Below, in pieces: positions 1 through 5,031 of a stretch of 11,994 bases of DNA. The stretch comes from JAWXCH01 sp034440595 (GTDB lineage: Bacteria > Planctomycetota > Planctomycetia > Pirellulales > JALHPA01). Positions within the stretch are counted from its first letter, which is position 1. Each line of letters opens with the position of its first letter. The stretch covers positions 1 to 11,994 of the forward strand of contig JAWXCH010000590.1 in NCBI GenBank assembly GCA_034440595.1, given 5' to 3'. The notes under the pieces are model-generated. The model did not search any database, had not been told where the DNA came from, and saw only the letters and a list, made by a program, of their open reading frames with translations. A program made the position numbers and the translations under genes.

Positions 1-975
1 AACGATCATCGACTGGGTGCAAACGAAGCACCCCCGGCGATCATCTCGATCTTTCTCGGTGAGCAATTGTCTGATGTTTTTGAGCAGTTGGAGAGTGGCA
101 AGGCCACCAGCAGCAAGGCGAGCGGCATCCTGAAGGTTGGCGTCGACACCCTTCCGCCACTTCCAAAGCATGCCGGCGACCGTAACCGAACCAGCCCGTT
201 TGCCTTTACCGGCAACAAGTTCGAGTTCCGCGCAGTTGGTTCCAGCCAGTCGATTGCCGGCCCGCTGGTGGTGCTGAATACAATCGTCGCCGAAAGTCTC
301 GATTATATTGCCACCAAGTTGGAAGCAGCGATGGGAGGGGACAAGACCAAGCTGAATTCTGCAATTCAGTCGGTGCTCTCCGAGATTGCCAAGGATCACA
401 AGGCGATCTTGTTTAATGGCAACGGGTACAGCGAAGAATGGCACGCCGAAGCAGAGAAGCGTGGCCTGCCAAACCTGCGCAACACAGTTGCCGCATTGCC
501 ATCGCTGGTCAAGCCAGACGCAATCGCCATGTTTGAGAAGTATGGTGTGTTGTCCGAGCGTGAGGTAAAGAGCCGTCTGGAAATTTACCTGGAACGGTAC
601 TGCAAAGACATCAACACCGAAGCGTTGACCGCTTTGAACATCGCTCAGACGATGTTGCTGCCTGCGGCTTACCGCTACCAAGGTGAGTTGGCAACGATTG
701 CCGCCTCACTGAAGACGATCGGTAAAAATCCTCACCTTGGCACACTGGATACGCTAACCGATTTGGTGGCCAAGTTTGAAGAAGAGATTGCCGGCCTGGA
801 AAAGGTCATCAATCACAAGGGTGCGCATGACCTGCTGGCCGAGGCCAAGCATTTTTATGACGATGTTGTACCGGCGATGCTGGCGGTGCGTGGAATCGCC
901 GATCAATTGGAGCAGATTGTCGCCGATGACATCTGGCCATTGCCGACTTATCGTGAGATTTTGTTTATTAAGTAG
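1..975 (+). CDS. glnN: Glutamine synthetase type III, C-terminal part (5' end outside window)
   Basis: ATP-dependent ligation of ammonia to glutamate in the cytoplasm, the main nitrogen assimilation step. The reading frame is open from base 1 and ends at TAG 973-975, so 324 C-terminal residues are present; GSIII enzymes are usually about 700-730 aa. The visible N-terminal stretch carries N-D-H-R-L-G-A-N-E-A-P-P followed by A-I-I-S-I-F-L-G (residues 1-20), a hallmark of the GSIII catalytic domain. R-N-R-T-S-P-F-A-F (61-69) and F-E-F-R-A-V-G-S-S (74-82) are the substrate-binding Arg strands of that family. The rest is the helical GSIII-specific C-terminal region, ending in W-P-L-P-T-Y-R-E-I-L-F-I-K, a very conserved tail. 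An internal TTG at 67 is not the true start, because family homology continues upstream of it. GSIII differs from the dodecameric GSI and GSII in size and oligomeric form. The family call is firm; the regulation cannot be seen here. Confidence 0.95.
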   Translation, partial: NDHRLGANEAPPAIISIFLGEQLSDVFEQLESGKATSSKASGILKVGVDTLPPLPKHAGDRNRTSPFAFTGNKFEFRAVGSSQSIAGPLVVLNTIVAESLDYIATKLEAAMGGDKTKLNSAIQSVLSEIAKDHKAILFNGNGYSEEWHAEAEKRGLPNLRNTVAALPSLVKPDAIAMFEKYGVLSEREVKSRLEIYLERYCKDINTEALTALNIAQTMLLPAAYRYQGELATIAASLKTIGKNPHLGTLDTLTDLVAKFEEEIAGLEKVINHKGAHDLLAEAKHFYDDVVPAMLAVRGIADQLEQIVADDIWPLPTYREILFIK

Positions 976-988
976 CGGTTCTGACAAG

Positions 989-1016
989 CCCGGCTGTCCT
1001 TAGCCGTACAGTCGGG
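989..1016 (+). terminator. Weak terminator-like hairpin behind glnN
   Basis: A 9-bp stem (CCCGGCTGT at 989-997 with ACAGTCGGG at 1008-1016, one G-T wobble) begins 14 nt after the glnN stop. The following sequence TCTGTTAAT is only moderately T-rich, so termination here may be partial. The stronger hairpin at 1181-1210 could act as backup. Confidence 0.45.
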
Positions 1017-1130
1017 TCTGTTAATCGATATTCGTCGACCGAGTGCTAGGACAGGAAGTCTGTTCTCGTGCTGCGAATCGGTGAAGCAGCAGACGATTCA
1101 GCGAGATACTTTTTCGCCTGCGAAACTCCT

Positions 1131-1150
1131 GGCAAGCAGGGCCGCTTGCC
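1131..1150. repeat. Short perfect inverted repeat
   Basis: GGCAAGC (1131-1137) and GCTTGCC (1144-1150) form a perfect 7-bp stem with a 6-nt loop. It sits in the convergent gap between glnN and the hydrolase gene, just before the larger dyad at 1181-1210. It has no T-run, so it is not a standard intrinsic terminator by itself. Confidence 0.5.
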
Positions 1151-1180
1151 GCTCAGGAAGGGATTCCTGGATTATGCAAT

Positions 1181-1220
1181 CAAGCCGCGAGACCTTGGTC
1201 TCGCGGCTTGCTGCATTTTT
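1181..1220. terminator. Strong, probably bidirectional terminator between convergent genes
   Basis: CAAGCCGCGAGACC (1181-1194) and GGTCTCGCGGCTTG (1197-1210) are perfectly complementary over 14 bases with only TT between them, so the stem would be about 13 bp with a CTTG tetraloop. CTGCATTTTT follows on the plus strand, giving a U-run for transcripts from glnN. The hairpin also lies 14 nt beyond the stop codon of the minus-strand hydrolase gene, so it probably ends both transcripts. On the minus strand the downstream side is not T-rich. Confidence 0.8.
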
Positions 1221-1223
1221 AGG

Positions 1224-2357
1224 CTATTTCGCAGTGATCTGGTTTACGGGGATCTTGTTTACAGTGGTCATGTACGGCTTCATCAAGACACCGTAATAGT
1301 TGCGGTTGAGATAGGCTTCCCAACTGTGCGTCTTGCCAACATTGCAGCAAGCATCGACCTGTCGTATGCGGTCATACAGTGGCGAGCGACCGGCCACGCC
1401 GGTCAGGCCAAGTGCTTCGTTGTCACCGCAGCGGTCCAGCAAGTGATAACGGCGCAGTACTGCGTCGCAGTGATTGTTGATCAGGAGCATCCGATCGACG
1501 ACGTATAACGCTCGGCCGTTTGCATGGCCTTCCATCAGCCAATCGTTGTCCAGTGCCGCAGCCACCAAAACGGCACCATAGGGTGCATGACCGTCAGGAT
1601 ATTTCCCTAGCGTTGTGCCGGCCAGCGTCCCTCCACCGAGCAAATGCAATGCACCGGTTGAAATCCGCGCTCCGTAGCTATACCCGAGCAAGCTGACCGG
1701 AATCTGCGGGTTGAGTTTCTTCAAGAACTGGCCCAGGTAAATGCTGTCGCTAGGGGTACGGGCCGCCTTGCTACGCGCGTCGCGTATTGGTCCACGCTCT
1801 TTATCGCTGGGCCACGACCAGATGATCCAACGAACCGGATGGTCGGGGGGAAGGTTTCGCGTAGCCTGACGATAGGCCCTCATACCGTAGTTGATGGCCG
1901 TTCCCCAGTCGACCTGGTTGCCATGCACGACCACGCAAGTGTCGACATCAGGTTGCTCGGCCGCGAGCAGTTGTTCTAGTGTCGCCGATTCCCAACGACG
2001 ATCCTCGGTGTACTGACGAATGGTCAGATTTGGCATTTGGGAAGGGTCTCGCTCGTAGGCGCAGCCGAGCGAGCGTGTGCTGATTAACCAGATCTGATCC
2101 AACGGTCGGCAACCGCTGGTGCAGTTGACTGGTGCAGACACAACGGTGGAAACGGTAGAAGTGTCGTCTGTGACTTTGGCTGGCTCTGACGCCGGTAGTA
2201 CTGGCAGCGCGGTCGCTTCCGACGTGGTCGGCAATTGAATCGCTGAATCACTGACCGGTGCTGCGGCGCTTGCGCAGTTGATGGCGGTGGCCAAGGCAAT
2301 GGCTAATAAGCCGCTTTGGAGTATCAGCCGTCGCCAGAAGTTTGCAGTGTATTGCAT
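1224..2357 (-). CDS. Exported alpha/beta-hydrolase-like protein of unknown substrate
   Basis: 377 aa. Residues about 7-32 (basic W-R-R, then a hydrophobic run ending in C-A-S-A-A-A) look like a Sec signal peptide cleaved near residue 32. A Thr/Ser/Pro/Ala-rich linker follows (33-80). The folded part has C-V-V-V-H-G-N (141-147), which fits an oxyanion-hole strand, and G-Y-S-Y-G-A-R (225-231), a G-x-S-x-G nucleophile elbow with Ser227. Likely acid and base are Asp298 (N-N-H-C-D-A) and His344 (K-T-H-S-W-E); these assignments are inferred from order only. Cys80, Cys83, Cys99 and Cys141 could form disulphides in an exported protein. It resembles the broad lipase/esterase-like hydrolases of planctomycetes, but no substrate can be read from it. 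The ATG at 2357 is used because the signal peptide begins there; no Shine-Dalgarno sequence is evident. It ends convergently with glnN and shares the terminator at 1181-1220. Confidence 0.85.
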   Translation of the reverse strand: MQYTANFWRRLILQSGLLAIALATAINCASAAAPVSDSAIQLPTTSEATALPVLPASEPAKVTDDTSTVSTVVSAPVNCTSGCRPLDQIWLISTRSLGCAYERDPSQMPNLTIRQYTEDRRWESATLEQLLAAEQPDVDTCVVVHGNQVDWGTAINYGMRAYRQATRNLPPDHPVRWIIWSWPSDKERGPIRDARSKAARTPSDSIYLGQFLKKLNPQIPVSLLGYSYGARISTGALHLLGGGTLAGTTLGKYPDGHAPYGAVLVAAALDNDWLMEGHANGRALYVVDRMLLINNHCDAVLRRYHLLDRCGDNEALGLTGVAGRSPLYDRIRQVDACCNVGKTHSWEAYLNRNYYGVLMKPYMTTVNKIPVNQITAK

Positions 2358-2487
2358 ATGCCAAAAAGAATGGATCTAGGTTGCCGCGATGCGGCCGATC
2401 CTTCGGCGGGATGAACTTCGCTTCCGTCGCGAAGAGACTCAGGGCTGCATTGGCAACCGAAAATCCATCACAGTAACATTCGGCCAG

Positions 2488-2517
2488 AATGTGGCATTTC
2501 TCAATGTGGCGTTTCTG
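2488..2517. repeat. Two-copy 15-bp tandem repeat
   Basis: AATGTGGCATTTCTC (2488-2502) is followed directly by AATGTGGCGTTTCTG (2503-2517), two mismatches in 15. A partial third echo (ATGTGGCGT) occurs about 30 bp further on. It lies in the divergent gap and may be a local slippage duplication or a pair of protein binding sites; nothing separates these options from sequence alone. Confidence 0.5.
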
Positions 2518-2749
2518 CAAACCATTGATTCCGATTGTAGCGGATGTGGCGTGCAGAAAAAAATCGACGTTGCATTTGCACATCATCAGGAGTGTTGTAG
2601 AGTTGTTCAGCCCACCGCCTCGAAGTCGCGTGTTGTCCCTAAGCAACAGGCGCGGTACTGGTCATCCTGAACAGGTGCCGCGCCGTTGACTTATGTCCTC
2701 CCTCCCCTCGGGATGACCGCGACCGAAATCACCCGCCGAGTTTTTGATC

Positions 2750-2753
2750 GGAG
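2750..2753 (+). promoter_or_regulatory. Ribosome binding site that selects the 2764 start
   Basis: GGAG stands 10 nt before the ATG at 2764. It is only 1 nt before the alternative in-frame ATG at 2755, which is too close. This favours the start that gives the Met-Lys-Lys signal peptide. Confidence 0.5.
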
Positions 2754-2763
2754 TATGTCTGCC

Positions 2764-2976
2764 ATGAAAAAGCTACTGATCTTGTCCGCTGCGACGATGA
2801 TGATGTCCGTCGCCACTGGATGCAACTGCTGCAATCCATTGCGACGTGAAGTTGCGATGCCCGTGATGGCCGAGCCGGCTTGCAACGCCTGCGAACAGCA
2901 GAACAACTGTGCTCCGGCGGCACCAGGTATTTATTCGGCACCAAACGTGATCCCTGGCCCGGTGATGGTGAACTAA
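2764..2976 (+). CDS. Small Cys-rich lipoprotein, function unknown
   Basis: 70 aa. M-K-K followed by a hydrophobic run and V-A-T-G-C (16-20) is a lipoprotein-type signal peptide with the lipidated Cys at residue 20; the -3 residue is Ala rather than the usual Leu, so the lipobox is slightly relaxed. The mature part is only about 50 residues, with Cys at 20, 22, 23, 40, 43 and 49 and a Pro/Ala-rich C-terminal half. The N-C-C and C-N-A-C pattern would suit disulphides or metal binding, but no known motif is matched. An in-frame ATG at 2755 would add three residues. Asn21 at +2 does not signal inner-membrane retention in the classical Asp rule, so the outer membrane is possible. It appears to be monocistronic, with possible terminators just downstream. 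I do not recognise a family. Confidence 0.7.
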   Translation: MKKLLILSAATMMMSVATGCNCCNPLRREVAMPVMAEPACNACEQQNNCAPAAPGIYSAPNVIPGPVMVN

Positions 2977-2979
2977 TTT

Positions 2980-3008
2980 CCAACGGCCAGCGGTTGGTTG
3001 GACTTTTT
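2980..3008 (+). terminator. Possible intrinsic terminator of the small lipoprotein gene
   Basis: CCAAC (2980-2984) pairs with GTTGG (2993-2997), and TTGGACTTTTT follows. The stem is only 5 bp, so this is weak, but its position 4 nt after the stop codon and its T-run fit a terminator. Confidence 0.4.
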
Positions 3009-3045
3009 AGAAGTTCAATTGGCTGCTGATCGAAGGTCGGCGAAA

Positions 3046-3061
3046 GTGCCAAATAAGGCAC
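3046..3061. repeat. Small hairpin
   Basis: GTGCC (3046-3050) and GGCAC (3057-3061) form a perfect 5-bp stem with loop AAATAA. It is one of four stem-loops between the small lipoprotein and methyltransferase genes. Confidence 0.35.
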
Positions 3062-3078
3062 CGTCAGAAAAGCCAAAT

Positions 3079-3126
3079 CCGCCGTGGTGACTTTGCCCCA
3101 TCCTGATGGCGAGGTCACCACGGCGG
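3079..3126. repeat. Nested inverted repeat, 13-bp perfect outer stem
   Basis: CCGCCGTGGTGAC (3079-3091) and GTCACCACGGCGG (3114-3126) are perfectly complementary. The 22-nt interval itself contains CCATC-CT-GATGG, giving an inner 5-bp hairpin in the same axis. TTCTATTGAT follows on the plus strand, which is only modestly T-rich. It could be a terminator for plus-strand transcription or a structured RNA or DNA element. Confidence 0.65.
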
Positions 3127-3178
3127 TTCTATTGATAAACTCTCTTTGAAACTTGCTTCTCTGCAAATTCCAGCGCTT

Positions 3179-3199
3179 TCGGCCCGTGTTTTGGGCCGA
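3179..3199. repeat. Perfect 7-bp hairpin
   Basis: TCGGCCC (3179-3185) and GGGCCGA (3193-3199) flank a 7-nt loop, GTGTTTT. No T-run follows on either strand, so it is not an obvious terminator. It lies about 200 bp upstream of the methyltransferase start. Confidence 0.45.
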
Positions 3200-3402
3200 C
3201 AATGGCTCTCCAATTGCGCCGCCCCCTTCCGTTTCCACCTGTAGCGGACTATCGTGACAGGTGCCACTGCGGTGCCGATTTTGCAAAACCACGTCGATCG
3301 ATAGTGCTCCGCAGCGAGCGAAATTCGCCAGTTCTGGGGGGAACCAGGATGCCGACGCTCAATTCCTGCTGCACTTAATGCCGCTCAATAAATCTGTTTG
3401 AT

Positions 3403-4692
3403 ATGAACATGCCTGAATCCGATTCCTCTGACTTCAACGAACACAACGCCGCAACCGATGCCGCAGCCAGTACTGGCACCTTGCGACAGACCGCTCCTGG
3501 GCTAGGCCTGGCGCAGGCGATTCTCAAACCGCGTAAGGCGCGACCGTTTTTTGGCCGCCACCCGTGGGTTCTCGATTCGGCCATCGACCGAATCGTTGGA
3601 GAAGTTGCTAACGGTCAGATCGTGGACCTGTTGACAGAAAAAGGGAAATTCATTGCGCGTGGCATCTACAACAGTCATAGCCGGATCCGCGTGCGACTAT
3701 ATACATGGTCCCCTTCAGAACCGCTGGACGACGCATTCTGGCGACGAAAGCTGGAAGCGGCCGTCGACTTTCGCCGCGAGCTTGGTTTTTTGGAGCCGTC
3801 GGATGCCTGCCGCGTGGTCTTTAGTGAAGCGGACGGCCTGAGCGGGCTGATCGTTGACCGCTACGGCGATTACCTGGCCATTCAGCCCACAGCGCTGGCG
3901 ATTGCAACCCGACTGGACGTGATCGTGCCGATTCTGGTGGAGTTGCTGCGTCCTCATGGGGTGCTGATCCGCAATGAACGGGGCCTGCCCGGTCTGGAAG
4001 GAATCGATCTGCCAGAAGGCCCGTATTGGGGCGCAGCACCGGACGGCCCGATTTTTATTACAGAGAACGGCATTCGTTTTGGGGTTGATCTGACCACCGG
4101 GCAGAAGACCGGGTTCTACGTCGATCAACGCAACAATCACCGCGTGGCAGCCAGTTACCTGATGGATCGCCGCGTATTGGATATGTTCTGCTACAGCGGA
4201 GGGTTCGCACTGACCGAGTCGATTCTAGGAGGAGCGCGAGAAATCCTGGCAGTCGATTCCAGCGAAAAAGCCATCGCACTGGCGCGCGGCAATGCCGAGC
4301 TGAATGGCGTGTCAAATATGCACTTTGAAACAGGGGACGCATTTGAGGTGCTAGACCGCTTATTGAACGAACGGCAGCGATTTGGAGCGGTGATTCTCGA
4401 TCCTCCGAAGTTTGCACGGAGTCGGGCCAATCTGGACGACGCCCTGGCCGCTTATCATCGCATTAACCGGACAGCCGTAACGCTCTTGGAACCGGGCGGG
4501 ATTATGGTCACATGCAGTTGTTCGGGGCACGTTTCGCGCGAGGACTTTTTGCACATGCTGGCCGGGGTGGCACAGCGGACCGAGCGGACGATTCAGGTGC
4601 TAGAGCAACGGGGCCCTTCGCCGGATCACCCGGTGAGTGCTACCTGCCTGGAGACCGAGTATCTCAAGTGCTTTATCTGCCGCGTGTTGTAG
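3403..4692 (+). CDS. rlmI: RlmI/RlmK-type 23S rRNA (cytosine-C5) methyltransferase
   Basis: 429 aa, cytoplasmic, SAM-dependent, COG1092-like. The E. coli relative RlmI makes m5C1962 in 23S rRNA; the same target here is inferred. Residues 1-38 are a Ser/Asp/Ala/Thr-rich extension that E. coli RlmI lacks. About 41-100 is the PUA domain (K-A-R-P-F-F-G-R-H-P-W-V, later I-A-R-G-I-Y-N). About 130-230 is the linking domain of this family (F-S-E-A-D-G-L-S-G-L-I-V-D-R-Y-G-D). The Rossmann methyltransferase core follows: G-Q-K-T-G-F-Y-V-D-Q-R (233-243), SAM motif I D-M-F-C-Y-S-G-G-F (260-268), A-V-D-S-S (283-287), D-P-P-K-F-A (333-338) and T-C-S-C-S-G-H (370-376), which contains a candidate catalytic Cys. 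The ATG at 3403 has no visible Shine-Dalgarno; Met3 at 3409 is an alternative. The gene stands alone between two gaps. Confidence 0.9.
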   Translation: MNMPESDSSDFNEHNAATDAAASTGTLRQTAPGLGLAQAILKPRKARPFFGRHPWVLDSAIDRIVGEVANGQIVDLLTEKGKFIARGIYNSHSRIRVRLYTWSPSEPLDDAFWRRKLEAAVDFRRELGFLEPSDACRVVFSEADGLSGLIVDRYGDYLAIQPTALAIATRLDVIVPILVELLRPHGVLIRNERGLPGLEGIDLPEGPYWGAAPDGPIFITENGIRFGVDLTTGQKTGFYVDQRNNHRVAASYLMDRRVLDMFCYSGGFALTESILGGAREILAVDSSEKAIALARGNAELNGVSNMHFETGDAFEVLDRLLNERQRFGAVILDPPKFARSRANLDDALAAYHRINRTAVTLLEPGGIMVTCSCSGHVSREDFLHMLAGVAQRTERTIQVLEQRGPSPDHPVSATCLETEYLKCFICRVL

Positions 4693-4739
4693 GGCGAGTC
4701 ATGCCACGACCCTGTTGCGGCTGAGTTAGAGTCACGCCA

Positions 4740-4807
4740 TGAACCGGACGCTAGCGCGTGCCGGCTGATATTGCGCCATCAGCCATTGGGCGCTAGCCCA
4801 TGGTTCA
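4740..4807. repeat. REP-like inverted pair of 30-nt GCTAGC hairpin units
   Basis: Unit A (4740-4769, plus strand) and unit B (4778-4807, minus strand) share three identical blocks: TGAACC, GCTAGCGC and GGCTGAT. Eight bases, ATTGCGCC, separate them. Between the blocks they differ (GGAC versus ATGG, and GTGCC versus CCAAT), but each unit folds by itself into the same shape: 4 bp, a one-base 3' bulge, 4 more bp and a TAGC tetraloop. In unit A the arms are 4744-4751 and 4756-4764. In unit B they are 4803-4796 and 4791-4783 on the minus strand. Four base pairs differ between units and all are compensated. The pair could also fold as one long imperfect hairpin. I have a general impression of similar GCTAGC palindromes in other Pirellulaceae, but this is not checked. 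Confidence 0.8.
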
Positions 4808-4845
4808 ATCGGCTGTGATTCACAAAAGCATAGATGGTCCGATTA

Positions 4846-4893
4846 TGTCAATTATGCGACGCGATCTAGCGTGTCGCCGCGCTAATTTTGACA
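4846..4893. repeat. Second long imperfect palindrome
   Basis: The outer arms TGTCAATTA (4846-4854) and TAATTTTGACA (4883-4893) pair apart from a 2-nt insertion. The inner arms GCGACGCG (4856-4863) and CGTGTCGC (4870-4877) give 8 bp with one G-T wobble and loop ATCTAG. The right outer arm ends in TTGACA, so the element overlaps a possible -35 box for the 5031 gene. It begins 38 bp after the GCTAGC repeat pair. Confidence 0.55.
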
Positions 4894-5011
4894 CTTCTGA
4901 ATTGACGACCTAGTTTTGCTTAGCCTGGAGCAGATACCGACGTTCCGTCGGGCTGATTCCCAGGTCCAAATTGCCAGTTCTGGCAAGGGCCGTTCACTGC
5001 CCACTTATTCC

Positions 5012-5031
5012 TATTCAAGGAACCTGAAATA
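5012..5031 (+). promoter_or_regulatory. Ribosome binding site inside an imperfect dyad
   Basis: AAGGAA (5017-5022) stands 8 nt before the ATG at 5031 and supports that start. The flanking sequence TATTCAAGG (5012-5020) and CCTGAAATA (5023-5031) is an imperfect inverted repeat, 7 of 9 matching, which could pair over the ribosome binding site and start codon. The same 9-mer TATTCAAGG recurs after this gene at 6690-6698. Confidence 0.5.

Larger units (their letters stand above)
2358..2763. other. Gene-free divergent gap (406 bp)
   Basis: This gap separates the minus-strand hydrolase gene from the plus-strand small lipoprotein gene and should hold both promoters. I found no convincing -35/-10 pair: TTGACT at 2686-2691 lacks a good -10 at normal spacing. 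Open frames on both strands here have no recognisable protein features. The only repeat I see is the 15-bp tandem duplication at 2488-2517. Confidence 0.6.
2977..3402. other. Gene-free gap with a cluster of stem-loops (426 bp)
   Basis: No credible coding frame lies here. The gap holds four inverted repeats in 220 bp: 2980-2997, 3046-3061, 3079-3126 and 3179-3199. The last 200 bp should contain the promoter of the methyltransferase gene at 3403, but no clear -35/-10 pair was found and no Shine-Dalgarno precedes that start. Confidence 0.6.
4693..5030. other. Gene-free gap carrying two palindromic elements (338 bp)
   Basis: After the methyltransferase stop the gap holds the paired hairpin repeat at 4740-4807, a second long palindrome at 4846-4893 and the leader of the 5031 gene. 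No coding frame is credible. TTGACA at 4888-4893 lies 17 nt before TAGTTT (4911-4916), which would be a weak promoter for the 5031 gene with a leader of roughly 110 nt. Confidence 0.6.

Noticed and set aside
1068..1508. 146-aa plus-strand frame across the convergent gap
   Set aside because: It runs through the strong terminator and antisense to the hydrolase C-terminus, and has no family features.
2248..2646. 132-aa minus-strand frame upstream of and overlapping the hydrolase start
   Set aside because: It overlaps the hydrolase signal peptide in another frame and shows no recognisable composition or motif. The hydrolase frame clearly wins.
2389..2670. 93-aa plus-strand frame in the divergent gap
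   Set aside because: It has no ribosome binding site or protein signature, and the apparent repeat N-V-A-F-L is just the 15-bp DNA tandem repeat translated.
4888..4916. TTGACA-17-TAGTTT as a firm promoter for the 5031 gene
   Set aside because: The -10 matches TATAAT poorly and the -35 lies within a palindrome, so it is only mentioned as a possibility.
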